Shown here: positions 12,432-23,361 of the stretch, one piece after another
Layout: each line of letters starts with the position of its first letter
How positions within the stretch are numbered: the first letter of the stretch is position 1
Source of the DNA: Phragmites australis
Lineage: Eukaryota; Streptophyta; Magnoliopsida; Poales; Poaceae
Reading direction: 5' to 3'
DNA length: 64,000 bases
Assembly: GCF_958298935.1 (NCBI RefSeq)
Contig: NC_084942.1
Span: forward strand, 12,965,501 to 13,029,500
Program-made: the position numbers and the translations under genes
Notes under the pieces: model-generated
Told to the model about the DNA's origin: nothing
What the model saw: only the letters and a program-made list of their open reading frames with translations
Databases searched by the model: none

Positions 12432-12660
12432 TTACACCGTGCGGCGAGCCGGCACCGGTGCTTTCTCTCTAAGTGGTTCTATTGTCTGCAAAGCACATCG
12501 GCCTTCAATATTGGATGCCAACATTCCTTCGAAGTGGTTCTCCCTCAAATTTAATATAGTCAAATAACCATCTCCTATCAGACAGGATGGAATCGGCCCA
12601 CTAAAATTCTTGTGTGATAGGTCAAGGATTATCCATATATTATAGCACATGGGAACGGCG
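12432..12660 (-). pseudogene. LRR receptor-like protein fragment
   Basis: The minus strand encodes the last leucine-rich repeats of a plant receptor-like protein: 'ILDLSHKNFSGPIPSCL', then 'GYLTILNLRENHFEGML' and 'ASNIEGRCALQTI'. The L-x-L-x-x-N-x-F-x-G-x-IP signature is clear over about 55 codons. Extracellular LRR proteins of this kind usually act in immunity or development. No signal peptide, upstream repeat array or membrane segment is present, and both sides pass abruptly into unrelated sequence, so it is an isolated fragment. Confidence 0.65.
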
Positions 12661-12737
12661 TGGCAGCAACATGGGCAGGGGCACCGCGGCGAAGCAACAA
12701 AGAAGGGTTGTAGCCTGGATCGCAGTTGCTCTGCCAT

Positions 12738-13594
12738 CCAGGGTAGCCGTCCTTGTTGTCGGGGATGCGGGTGAGGAATAATTCGGCACCGCGGACGGCA
12801 GAAAGAGCGAGGTCCCGGCTACGTCCTCGTTGTCAACTGGAGCACCCAGCAGGTCGCTGCCTACAACCCTGTCAGACCATCTCCAATCATATTCCTTTTA
12901 TTTTGTTTCTTTCTCCGTTCTTATTTCCTTTTATTTTCTCTTATCTCCAACAGCTTCCCTTCGAAGGGAAACACGAAGAGAAAGGAGAGAGAATCTCGTT
13001 CTGGAGGGAATGACCCTAGGAATCTCTTCGTGACGGGAACCATGAAGGGAAACCATTGGAGAACTGAAGGGAACGAAAATCCCGTCGTGAAGGGATTCTG
13101 GACCCTGAAGGGAAACCGTTGGAGATAGTCCACAGGCGCTTGACTTCCTCCCTCGCCAACCAACGAGATCTCCGACGACAACAAAGGCGATTTTGTCTAC
13201 CATGGCTTCCACATCGTCTCCTCTGATGAGCCCCCCGGATGGTTCCGCGTGGTCTCTTTCTGCTACGATGCGTCACGGGTGCGTGCCGCCGTCTTCTTGT
13301 CGGGCACTAGGGAGTGGCGGATCCCTCGCCTAGGAAGAACTCGTGCCAGCGCAGCCAGCGGAGGGCCAGTACTAGCCTCTCATGGGCACACAGGTGAACG
13401 GGTCCCTATACTGGACGCACGTGGACCAGTCCTAGAAGCTGGTGCTAGACACCGCGACGCTGCAATTCTCCTGCATCGATCTGTCAGAGTACCTGAAGGG
13501 GCAAGGCCACATGTACAGGACTGGGGAAACCAAGGACGGAAGGTCCTGCATCGTCAGCGCGATCTAGTTCCTACTATGCGTTTATTATCGAAAA
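12738..13594 (+). pseudogene. F-box family protein, central part
   Basis: With a MITE at 12875-13130 set aside, the plus strand reads as the C-terminal region of a grass F-box protein. First comes 'GYVLVVNWSTQQVAAYNPV', then 'NKGDFVYHGFHIVSSDEPP', 'VVSFCYDASRVRAAVF' and 'REWRI'. Further on are 'VNGSLYWTHVDQS', 'ATLQFSCIDLSEYLKG' and 'YRTGETKDGRSCIVSAI'. The frame changes around 13320-13390 and stops are present. The F-box itself is absent. The gene is cut at 13594 by a CACTA element, and the family's usual last residues appear beyond it at 23263. It was therefore a pseudogene or became one through insertion. Confidence 0.65.
12875..13130. mobile_element. 256-bp MITE inside the F-box pseudogene
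   Basis: The terminal inverted repeats are 'GACCATCTCCAA' at 12875-12886 and its counterpart 'TTGGAGATAGTC' at 13119-13130, with 11 of 12 positions pairing. Internal 'GAAGGGAA' words are repeated in both orientations. The flanking reading frame of the F-box pseudogene continues directly from one side to the other, which fixes the element as an insertion. Both sides have 'ca', so the target duplication is short or eroded. The superfamily is uncertain. Confidence 0.7.
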
Positions 13595-13609
13595 CACTAC
13601 TACAGAAAA
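13595..13609. repeat. CACTA terminal inverted repeat (left)
   Basis: 'CACTACTACAGAAAA' is the canonical end of grass CACTA elements. It is preceded by 'aaa', the likely 3-bp target duplication, whose partner cannot be checked. Confidence 0.85.
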
Positions 13610-13629
13610 CCCCTTCACTGCTGACTCCA

Positions 13630-13815
13630 AAACCTCTTTCACTATCGATTTTGGAGCCAGCAGTAGGAAATAGGCAGTGATAGTCGAGGACTATCACTGC
13701 CGACTCAGTGGCCGGCAGTGAAGGGGGTTATCACTGCCGGCTGAAGGATTTAGTCAAAAGTGATTCTCTGGCATCACTGCCAATTGTATCCTTCGGGCGG
13801 CAGTGATTTGTTAGA
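13630..13815. repeat. CACTA 1 left subterminal repeats
   Basis: At least five copies of a 'CACTGCCGGC'-like word occur in both orientations between 13690 and 13810. In En/Spm-type elements such arrays bind the TNPA-like protein. A CT-rich microsatellite (13880-13940) follows and is also present in CACTA 2. Confidence 0.75.
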
Positions 13816-14089
13816 ATCACCACCAACCGAAGGTTTGAGCCAGCAATGTTTTCCCTCTCCCTCCTCCACGGTCCTCCTCTCTGTCCTCTCTGTACTCTCT
13901 CTCTCTCTCTCCTCAATCTCTCTGTCTCTCTCTCAATACATGCATACAATGATACATATATTTACTGTAAATCAATAATAAAAACACCTTCATTAATACA
14001 TAGTAATGAACACATATTACAAGTCAGGCATCGACAAACACCCAATATTACAAGTCACCCCCTGAAAAGTCGGTTGAGTTGAGCAGTCT

Positions 14090-17000
14090 AGTATCCCTCT
14101 ACCCTTCTGCGATGAGAATGACATCCCCGCACTGATGTGTGAGTACGTCCGGGAATGCCGGGGGGCCGATGGTGGTGGAGCGGAGGACCCGGCAACGCCT
14201 GACCGACCGCAGTGTTGCCTATGCTCCAGGCTCACCGGCATGTCAAAGACATAGAAGTCTGACACCTGAACGCCTCTCCTCTTGGGCGCGTTTACAAGAT
14301 ACTGCTTCTTGCTCCTCCGCAGTGCACAGCTCACGGGGTAGCCTCTCATCCTCCTCCTCCTGGACACGTTTACGAGAAGCCGCTTCTTGCTCCTCCTTCG
14401 CATCATCGTTGGAAGGCTATTGTGTCCAAGAGTCGTCCGACGATACCAACTTCGCATCATACATAGTAATTCATATCATTCATTAATAAATGGAAAATTC
14501 TACGATTTACAACTGAATAAGTGTTGGTTCTACGATATACCATCCATTGTGAGGGTAACAAGTGGGACCTGGTTCCACATGTCATTGACACATTGGTGGC
14601 ATATCGTAGAACAGGTAATGTGATTCATTAATATTGTGTGAATTGCGGAAATAAAATACGTTGCCAAGCCCCTTGGTAGCCTTCCTCCTTATTGCACACT
14701 CTATGTTTGAAGGTAAGGTGTCATCTGAAGGTCTCGCACGCGTGGACGGCACGATCGGTTCATGAAACTTGCCATTTGGGTTGATAACATGTTCCAATAA
14801 GAACACGACCATCTTTTCTTGAAGGGCATGTATTTCAGCAAGTTGTATCACACTTGTGTGTAGTTTGGAGCGCTGCGTTTGAAGAATCGAAAGAATTAGT
14901 CCTTGAACAGATGTAGAAATTGAAAAGAAGGCATAAATATGTTATTTCATACCTCAAGGTCATTGAACCTCACAGCGTCTCCGTCTGGACTGAATGCGTG
15001 CATGAAAGTAAGAACATAAAATGCGCAGAGATTGTTGCCGGGTGGCTGCCTCATACACTTCAAGAGGAAAGGATTCGCCAATGGAATGAATTGACCCTTT
15101 TTATTCAGTAGGAAATGCAAAAAATGAATATGTATTGTGTATCGGAAAGTCGGTTTTTACAGCGTACTCCTTCCTGAATGGAAAGTGCATAATACTCTTC
15201 TTGCGGTATCTTGTGTACACCTTGTACGTGAATATGAATACCAATTAAACTTAGATGCAATCGTCGAGAAGATTAAATGATCGAGTTAACCTGTTTAGTA
15301 TGTCGATGAGGTGTTGGTAAGTCATTTGATCTCTCTTTGCTGAGTCTAACACAATGATCTTGCTCAAGTCTGGATGGATGACAAAGAGGATCCAATGAAA
15401 ACTGCAAAATATGTCACCAAGCAAATTAGTACTAGAATGAGTTGCCCATAAAATGAGGACGTCCTTGCGTGCAAACACGTACTCATAGCTGTAGGGTAAG
15501 AGTATGAATTTCTTGTATTGGTGGGGAAGCAGACACTTCAATAAGTAGACCTCGGTGAAGTCTGGATTCTTCGTTACAAGTTTCTGGTTCACAAGGCTAA
15601 TCCTACTTTTTTATCTAAGTCTTGTTCGTATGCTTGGATCTCCATTCTATGAAAGAGAGAAGTTAGCTATGCAATTACAAGGTGCAAGATCATATAATAT
15701 GAATTATATGCATAAGTCACTTACAGAGTCTACACTTTGACTATAGCCACATCAAGGGCATCTTCCTTGTACAGTTCATACAAGTGCAAGAATTCCAACC
15801 AGAAGAAGTCATCCCCGTTGAGGAAATATTCTTCTATGTATCTCATGGGGAATGCCTAAAAATCCTGCCTGGACTACTCCAAGTACCATTGATGTAATCG
15901 ATGCATTTGAGTTGTAAGGTTTCATTATATATCTGGTTTGACCAAAGGTTTGCCTAACTCAAACGGCCATATAGCATCCGACTTTGATATATCTGCTCCC
16001 ACAGTAAGTCGTGCTAGTTCTTCTCCTGTTAATCTAGAAGAAGCCAGGAAGTCTGTAATGCTTTGGAGAATCGTTAATGATTGGCCTAGTTTGCTCTTGG
16101 CTTGCATCTTGCTGATGTGTTTATAGTCAGTCGGCGGCTTACTTGAAGCCGACCCCATCTGTTTAGCTTTGGCCATTTTCATGAAAAAATTCAAGACATC
16201 TTCAGGCACAACAGGCTTCGGTGGAAGTGGTGGAGGATGGAAATGATATGTGACACTGGCGTCCACAACTTTTTTTGTTTCCTCAGTAGTGAGTGAATAG
16301 ACATCCTTGGGTTCCGCCAACTTCTTAGATGCCACCAACTTGTTAGATGATGTCGTTTGCTTAAATGTTGCAGAAACTGATCTTGTTTTCCAAGTTGATG
16401 GCTGGCTTCTTGATGGTGCTGGCTTTTTGAGCGATGAACTTCTTCGAGGTGATGGCTGAGGAGGTGGACTTCTTTTGGGAGATGGCTGAGAAGAGGGAGA
16501 TCTTTGAGGCGACGACGGCCCAGGGTGTAGTGGAGAGTAGAGAGTCTCGAGAGCTGTCCCTGGTGGAAACACTATGTAGACCTTCTCCCACGTGATGAAT
16601 GTGTGCTCGTTCTCCCTTATAGTGTTCGCCACCTCCTTTGCGGTGTAGTCCACCTCAATATAGCGGTACTGGTCAACTGCCTAATCTACTTCGACTGCAG
16701 CGTAGCTCGCCAGTATCGGACATCCGTGCAAATGTTCATGGGAGCCACGGGGATAAGCCACGCCGAAAGCCACCTTGATGGTAATGTTCCTAGCACCAAT
16801 GTGTAGTTCACACGGTGTGCATGCTATGATGAGGTCCACGGGATAAGTGATGGGTCAGCTCCCGAAACTCCCGTGGATGCACAGCTACTCCAACAACCAC
16901 CGGGGCTGGAGCGCACAAACTCAGGAGACATTGTCGGCTATTGTTGTTCGCTCACAATGGTGCCTCGTTCACGCATGAGGACTTGTGCCACTGCTTGTGC

Positions 17001-17190
17001 TATTTTTTCTGTATGTTCCCTCTCCTTGTTAAGCGCTTGTTCAAGCATTTCCATCATACTAGCTTGTTTTGCCTCTCATTCTGCATCTCGTTCTGCTTAG
17101 GATCTCTTTCAGCTCTTGTAACTTTCGGCTCTTTTAGTAAAAGAATATTGTTTAGGCCAACCTCAGATGGGTCATCTAGCTTGTCTTGAG
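14090..17190 (-). pseudogene. CACTA 1 second gene (TNPA-like / Ulp1 type)
   Basis: Read right to left, a charged coiled-coil segment (about 17110-16930) precedes 'ITIKVAFGVAYP'-type sequence (about 16810-16700). Next is the open frame 16653-15925. It contains S-P-x-x-S repeats ('SPQRSPSSQPSPKRSP'), then 'KDVYSLTTEETKKVVDAS', a proline run and 'IWPFELGKPLVKPD'. This is followed by an Ulp1-like peptidase (15592-14935) and an E/R-rich tail (14480-14230) with internally repeated 'EEQEA-S-KR' units. This order is known for accessory proteins of grass CACTA elements. It probably aids transposition, but the role is inferred. The tail and some junctions contain stops, so the copy may be dead. Confidence 0.6.
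14935..15592 (-). CDS. Ulp1/C48-type peptidase domain in CACTA 1
   Basis: The open frame 15592-15251 has 'FHWILFVIHPDLSKIIVLDS', giving the catalytic His (codon near 15397) and Asp (near 15346) of Ulp1/SENP cysteine peptidases. After an intron-like gap, 15090-14950 gives 'CMRQPPGNNLCAFYVL', with the catalytic Cys codon at 15025-15027 and a nearby Gln. His, Asp and Cys are thus all present. The family cleaves SUMO-like modifiers from proteins, but what the transposon copy cuts is unknown. The equivalent domain in CACTA 2 has lost these residues. Confidence 0.65.
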
Positions 17191-17929
17191 AGAAGCTGCT
17201 CTTTGAATTAGTAGGACTGGCACATAAATGTTGACTTGAGAAGAATGCTTCCTCTCTGAATCCACCAAATCAGTACTAAAGTCCTAGACAATGCTGCTGG
17301 ATATAAAAGCTAATAGGGAGAGGATTACTCTTTGAGAAATAAACACTAACCGAGTAGCAAAATATCAGAGGAGTACCAAAGGTTTTCCTGCTCTTCCAGA
17401 ATTCAATCAAAACAAGATTAATTGAATCAACAAATACAGTAGCTCCTAGTCTAGGAATCAAGCCTAACTGGCAATGTACAAACTACCAACAATAAGCACA
17501 GGGACTGAACAATGGAATGCACCACTACTATCAGGGCAATCTGTGCCGATCCAACAACAGAGAACAAGCAGATTTAACACCTATTGCACTTAGACATCTA
17601 GCCCAACCTTAGTGTTCCATTTGATCATCACAGAGCATATCACCAAGACATCCAGAGAGCATAAATGAAAGGGAGGTGAAAACTGAAATACTCACTGTGC
17701 AATTCAGCTAAAGGCAAAATCAATACAGTCAATAAGCACCTCCAACACAGTACCTCCACCAACACAGCACCACCAATCGATTGCCTGAGCACCAAAGTTC
17801 TAAAAACCAGAACCGAGTTCACTCGGCTCAATTTCAATTGACTAAACCACCCAGTGGTGAAACCAGAACTCAATTACCAAATCAATCATTAACCTCACAG
17901 TACCTATCACTTCACAGCAACCACAAACA

Positions 17930-18690
17930 CCGTCTGGGAGGTGGAGGGAGACAACGGGCGGTGGAGTACTCACCACGATGATGGTATTGGAGCTTGGGGG
18001 ACAACAGCGATGGGGGTGGCCGCATGGAGGAACGCAGCCTCAGGGACGGGGCGGGGACTCCAAGGAAGGCGATGTTGGGGACTGAGGATGAGGTCGGAGT
18101 TGGGGAGGAGGACGACGGCGTCGAGGAGGATAGGGAATGGCATCGAGGAGGATGAGAATGGTGCTGGGGAGGAAACGACGATGGCGGCAGGGAGGAGGAT
18201 GGCGACATTGAGAAGGACGGGAATGGCACTGGGCAGCAGGACAGCGACGGCGGCGGGGAGGAGACAATGACGGCGGTAGGGAGGAGGATGACGACATTGA
18301 GAAGGACGAGAATGGCACCGGGTAGGAGGACAGCGACGGTGACAGGGAGGAGGACGATGGTGTCGAGGAGGACACGGACAGCGGGCACGGGCTTGTGGAC
18401 CTCTAGCGGCATGGGCTCCTCGGCGTCGGGAGACGTTTCGGCGCATGACACAGGGAACGGGAAAATTTTTCTAAGTGTCAAAGGGCGCAGGGCGTCAAGC
18501 TATTTTATAGGTGAGATATGACCACCGGCAATGAAATGGCACCTTCACTGCCGGCTCACTAAGATAACTAGCAGTGAAACTACTTTCACTGTCGGCTCAA
18601 TAAGTACACTAGCAGTGAAAGTAGTTTCACTGCCGGCCCAATATGTCCACTGGCAGTGAAACCCCTTTCATTGCTGATACCGCAGGGTGC
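17930..18690. repeat. GC-rich tract and internal CACTA repeat array
   Basis: 17930-18450 is built from repeated 'gaggacgacggcg/gacggcgg' words. All long frames there are by-products of this simple pattern. 18530-18690 holds alternating 'CACTGCCGGC' and 'GGCAGTGAAA' words about 40 bp apart, then 'gcagggtgcaaaaaa'. The same tract and array close CACTA 2 at 49200-49690. Here, however, DUF4216 and TNP2 lie beyond the array, so it is internal. Confidence 0.7.
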
Positions 18691-19156
18691 AAAAAAACTG
18701 TTTTAGCTTCGCATACATGCACAGAGACTCGAACACAAGCTCTACACTAAGTAAGACTAAACAAATCACTGCGCTACTCAGGTGATTTCGATTGAATTTG
18801 TACTATCTATATTTATTAACATTAAGTTGACCTAAAAGACCTAATACATATTTATTTAAATTTGAACTTTCTATATACCCAAATTAATTTTTGTATATAC
18901 CTAAAATCAAAAATCAATATGGTCAATAATAAATATATCTTCCACCATACAGTACAAATTGAAGCTTCCATAACAAAAGTGATGTATAATTGCATCTAAA
19001 ATAAATTCATAAATAGTAATCAATACAATTTAGCTACTTTGTCTTAACGATTCACCCTTCATTATGATCACGACGTACATAGGGAGGTTCATCGGTTTCT
19101 TCCATGGGACCTAGGTCGACGTCCTCTCCAAAAAGAGGTAGCGCGTCGAATTGATT

Positions 19157-19960
19157 CTAGTCTTCCTCATCAACAATATTCTCCACTTCGACAATATTTC
19201 TTTTTCCTTGAAGAACCACGTGGCGCTCCTTCTTGTTAGTCGGGTCCGGGTCCTTAATATAGAAGATCTGCATAACATCATTCGCAAGTATAAATGGTTC
19301 TTCTCTGTATCCAACAAATTTTTGGTCCATTGTAGTCATATAATACTTGTTGATCTTCACACCCCCTGGGAGTCTGACCCATTGGCACCGAAAAAGAGAA
19401 ACCTTTAACACTCCATAGTTGAGCTCCCAAATCTCCTTTATGAATCTATAATAGGTCTCTCTATTTCCATTGCAATCGTAGGCATCTATACAGACACCGC
19501 TATTTTGGTTGGAGCTCTTATTATCTTGAGCTCTCGTATAAAATGTATAGCCATTCTTGTCATATCCTTGGAATGTGAGGATTGTAGTAGACGGTCCATG
19601 AGCCAACACATTCAAATGACCACACTCTATCTGCTTATCCATCACCTGTGTATGTAACCAAGTGCCAAAATGATCTCTTTGCTCTTGCGCGATCCAAACA
19701 TCGAACTTCCCTGGGTTTCTGATGCGTAGCATCTTCTGGTGTTCTTTGACATACGGGTCCACTACAACTGATTGTTGCATAACTGCAAAATGTGCTTGCG
19801 TGAATGAAACGGGGTCGTTAGTGCGGAATGCATTTGCACCTATTGTCCCTTTCCCCTGTAGCCTCCCCTCATAGCGAGATATAGGCACACCAATCGATTT
19901 GAGATTCATGTAGTCGACGGAGAAATCAATGACCTCCTCGGTTCCCCAGCCCTCGGCCAT
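19157..19960 (-). CDS. DUF4216 part of CACTA transposase gene
   Basis: This is a 267-codon open frame. Its C-terminal half has the DUF4216 pattern 'VSLFRCQWVRLPGGVKINK' followed by 'FILANDVMQIFYIKDP'. The N-terminal half ('AHFAVMQQSVVVDPYVKEH', 'FGTWLHTQVMDKQ') matches the linker between DUF4218 and DUF4216 seen in TNP2-type proteins. It is the downstream end of the En/Spm-like transposase gene whose upstream parts lie at 20071-22320 on the same strand. It is open over its whole length, so loss of function is not evident here, but frames between the parts do not join without introns or shifts. The first Met at 19960 is the one in the frame, not a proven start. Confidence 0.8.
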   Translation of the reverse strand: MAEGWGTEEVIDFSVDYMNLKSIGVPISRYEGRLQGKGTIGANAFRTNDPVSFTQAHFAVMQQSVVVDPYVKEHQKMLRIRNPGKFDVWIAQEQRDHFGTWLHTQVMDKQIECGHLNVLAHGPSTTILTFQGYDKNGYTFYTRAQDNKSSNQNSGVCIDAYDCNGNRETYYRFIKEIWELNYGVLKVSLFRCQWVRLPGGVKINKYYMTTMDQKFVGYREEPFILANDVMQIFYIKDPDPTNKKERHVVLQGKRNIVEVENIVDEED

Positions 19961-20070
19961 GCAGTCTTCTAGCCGATTTCAGTTACGAACATATTTCTTA
20001 AGAACTCCCATGAACCTTTCAAAAGGGTACATCTGATGCAGAAACACGGGGCCAAGAATCTGTATCTCTT

Positions 20071-20810
20071 TCACAATGTGAACAATGAGGTGCACCATGA
20101 TATCAAAAATGATGGAGGGAACAACACCTCGAGCTGGGATAGAGTCTCGACCACATCTTCCAGCAGCTTATCTTGCTTGGTCGGATCGATGGCCTTCTGT
20201 GATATCGTGTTGAAAAATGAAAACAACTTTAAGATTGGGTTTCGGACCTTCAGCAGCAGAATACCTCTAATTGCAATTGGAAGCATTTGTGTCATCATCA
20301 CATGACAATCATGAGACTTCATGCTAGTTAATTTCAAGTCTTTCATGTTTACTAGTCTCTTTATGTTAGCAGAATAACCGGATGGAACTTTGATTCCATG
20401 CAAGCATTTGCACATTGCAATTGTCTCCGCCTTGCTCAGATTGTAGCTCGTGGGGCCAAGATATTTGTTGCCTTCTTCCATCTCTTCGGGATGTAGATCA
20501 TGTTTGAGTTTCAAACATTGTAGATCCTTCCATGCTTGGAGTGTATCCTTTGTTTTGCCAGGTATGTCTAGTGACGTACCAATCAAGCTATCACATACGT
20601 TCTTCTCAATGTGCATGGCATCAATTGCGTGTCGAACCACCAAATCCAGCCAATATGCTAAGTCATAAAAGACAAATTTCTTTTTGAACATAGGAGCTCT
20701 AAGATTATATTTCAGATTCGGTGTACTCTCGCATCCTTTTCCAAGGATAACCCTAAGTCCCTTTACCATCTCATATACCTGTCTCCCAGTGCGATGCTTC
20801 GGAGGTGATC
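20071..20810 (-). CDS. TNP2 transposase C-part with DUF4218
   Basis: A 232-codon frame (20769-20071) contains 'AIDAMHIEKNVCDSLIGT' and 'SLDIPGKTKDTLQAWKDL', the usual end of the Transposase_21 (TNP2) domain. It then has DUF4218 with 'KSHDCHVMMTQMLPIAIRGI', whose H-D-C-H and P-I-A-I-R residues are conserved in the family. The order TNP2, DUF4218, DUF4216 on one strand is the standard arrangement of grass CACTA transposase genes. 'LISWCTSLFTL' at the end approaches the junction with the 19960 frame; a short gap separates them. Confidence 0.8.
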
Positions 20811-21379
20811 AAGTCTCAACTTTCCCATCAAAAGCTCTCCTGTTGCTATGTTACGGGTGATCCTTACAAAGAAATTTACGATGACCTAGGTACACCATTA
20901 TTCGGCTGTTCCTTAGCTACAAGCTCTCTGTTTCATCCAAGCAATGCACGCATGCACAGTAGCCTTTGACAGTCTGGCCCGATAGGTTGCCAAGGGCTAG
21001 CCAATCTTCGATTGTTACGAACAACATTGCGCGTAGGGTGAAGTTCTCTCGTTTGTATGCATCATATACCTACACACCATCGTTCCACAGTATTACAAGA
21101 TCTTCCATTAATGGTTTCAGGTAGACATCGATATTGTTGCTAGGTTGCCTCGGTCCTGGTATCAGCATCGGCATCATAATGAACTTCCGCTTCATACACA
21201 ACCAAGGAGGAAGGTTCTATATACATAGAGTCAGAAGCCAAGTGCTATGACTACTGCTCATGTTGCCAAATGGATTCATCCCATCCATACTCAACCGAAA
21301 TCTTATATAATTCACATCTTCTGCAAAGGACTTCTTGTATTTCCTATTGATGTTTCTCCACTGCGTAGAATCAGTAGGG

Positions 21380-22320
21380 TGTCTCAGCATTCCATCATCC
21401 TTTGCTCATCGGTGTGCCTTCGCATCAGTTCGGGATACCGTTTATTCGCGAATAAATGCTCCAAATGGGGGACTATATGAAAATACCACATCGCCTTCAC
21501 GGGATGCCTTTTCTTCTTTCCTTCACCACCGATATCATCACTATCACACTTGTACCATGCTGCACCACAGACGAGACATGCTTGCATGTTTGCATGCTCT
21601 CGGCGATACAACATGCAATCGTTTGGACATGCATGTATTTTTTGTACTTCCAACCCTAATTGGCCACAACGTGCTTGGTCTGGTACGTGTTTTCTGGCAG
21701 CATATTTTTCTTTGGAAGCAATTTCTTAAAGAACAATAACAACTCTGTGAAGCTTATATCAGATCACCCATTGCTTACCTTCAATTGAAGTAGTGAAAGC
21801 ACGATACGCAACTCTGTGTGCTCCTTCTCGTAGTCCGGGAACAACGGTGTTTTAAAGTCCTCTAACATACACTAGAGCTTTTGAAACTCTCTTTCACTAG
21901 TGAAGTTCCCCTTCCCATCGCGCAATATCTTCTCCAGATCATCTACGTCGGCGTCGGCCAACATCTCCTTTAAATCATCATTGGCCAACGTATCTCCAGC
22001 AGGCGACATATCGATGTATTCGTCGGCCGGCATATCGATGCACATGTCTTCGTCTTCTCTTTCAATGTATTGCCCTTCCTGTATGATCTCAGCTTAACTG
22101 TGCTCGGTCCAACGGGTATAGCCAGGCATAAAGCCCCTTGGCATCAAGTGGGAATGTATCTACTGGGTGGTTGAGAACTGCTTCTTGTTCTCGCAATTGA
22201 TGCATGGACAGCATATGTATTGAGACTGTGTATTTCACTTGTGCGTCGCAGCTTGTACCAGGAAATAATCCACGTCGTTCTTGTACTCTGCGCTCACACG
22301 GCTCACATCGTACATCCATC
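21380..22320 (-). pseudogene. TNP2 transposase N-part
   Basis: The frame 21653-21384 carries the TNP2 signature 'KIHACPNDCMLYRREH', then 'CLVCGAAWYK', then 'HPVKAMWYFHIVPHLEHLF'. This is the zinc-binding start of the Transposase_21 domain that recognises and cuts the CACTA ends. The frame 22319-22089 upstream ('MDVRCEPCERRVQE') may be part of the N-terminus. Between 21380 and 20810 the TNP2 core is degraded and not open in one frame. This half may therefore be non-functional even though the C-terminal half is open. Confidence 0.65.
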
Positions 22321-23243
22321 TTCTGTCCATCTATAATTATATCATTATTGTAAATCCAAATTCATAACATATAGAACATTTTGCGATCACCAACAAATAA
22401 ATTACCTCGTCATCTCTTATCGGCAATTGGTCTGTGTTGGAGGAATTGCTTTTTGCATGCTTTCGCGTCCGCTTCTGATGAGTATTTGTTAGTGTCATCC
22501 CTAGAAATTTTCTTTATTATTCAACACCTTATCTATGACTCATTTAGGAAACATGAAAAATAAATACGCTCATACATAAATATAATTGTACCTTGCTACA
22601 TACCTAAATATCATGGCAAAATTTTCTAATTTATTAAAAATCAAAATAAATACACTCATACCTAAAGTTTTCATATTGGGAACATGCTAATTAATTAAAA
22701 TAGAAAAAATATAATTGGAACTTTCTACATACTTAAATATCATGCCTAATTTTTCTAATTCACTAAAAATCAACCATAAATATGCTCATACCTAAAGTTT
22801 CTATATTGGAGCTTGCTAATTAATTAAAATATAAAAAGTATAATTGGAGTTTGCTATATACCTTAATAACATGGCTAAATTTTCTAATTCATTAAAAACC
22901 AAAAATTGAAGCTTTCCATAAAGCTAATGTAAATCAATAATAAAGACACTTTCTACCAGAATTGAAGCTTCCATATCATAAATGAGGTATAATTGCATCT
23001 ACATTATCTCAAAACATCATGGTCATAGGTTCATCTCTATTATTTCAAAATCTAAAGCAATTTAGAAAATAAAGTTCAAATAGAAATGGATTGGAGAAGA
23101 AGTTACACACCTTGGAACACCTAGGGCATGAGGATTCCTCAAAATTTTGAAGCCACCAAGATTCTGGTGAGTAAAAATGACCGTTACCGAGCAAGAATAG
23201 AGCTCATCTCTATTGTGCTCGAGCTTACGGAAAAAGATAACGA

Positions 23244-23255
23244 CTTTTATATAGG
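23244..23255 (-). promoter_or_regulatory. TATA-like box of CACTA 1 transposase gene
   Basis: The minus strand reads 'CCTATATAAAAG', with a GC-richer flank and a leader of roughly 100 bp leading to the transposase gene. It is the last CACTA-like feature before F-box sequence begins. Confidence 0.4.
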
Positions 23256-23262
23256 CAGGACA

Positions 23263-23361
23263 TCCTGGTGTACCTTGTTAGTTCCTATCCTTCATAGCCA
23301 TGTCCATCCCTACATCATGGCATGGCCACCTTCTTTGGTAGGTAACAATGGGAGCTCTTGA
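23263..23361 (+). pseudogene. F-box family protein, last residues
   Basis: The plus strand ends with 'HSHVHPYIMAWPPSLVGN', a tail I recognise as the C-terminus of the same grass F-box family whose centre lies at 12738-13594. The middle of the gene, roughly 100 codons, is missing. The two parts share strand and order, with CACTA 1 between them. The reading is that the CACTA element interrupted this gene and that its right end plus part of the gene were later deleted. Confidence 0.5.

Larger units (their letters stand above)
13595..23262 (-). mobile_element. CACTA element 1 (about 9.7 kb, one end missing)
   Basis: The left end is the CACTA terminus 'CACTACTACAGAAAA', followed by subterminal 'CACTGCCGGC' repeats in both orientations. 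All coding relics lie on the minus strand. From right to left they are TNP2 transposase N-part (22320-21380), TNP2 C-part plus DUF4218 (20810-20071), DUF4216 (19960-19157), then a second gene with coiled-coil, proline-rich and Ulp1-protease parts (17190-14090). No matching 'TAGTAGTG' terminus is found on the right; the sequence passes from a TATA-like motif at 23244 into F-box sequence at about 23263. The right TIR and its subterminal repeats were therefore lost. The right boundary is inferred to within about 100 bp. Confidence 0.75.

Noticed and set aside
17912..18521. Several long Ser/Pro/Leu- or Arg-rich frames on both strands
   Set aside because: They come from a GC-rich 'gacggcgg' simple tract that leaves nearly all frames open; no family signature.
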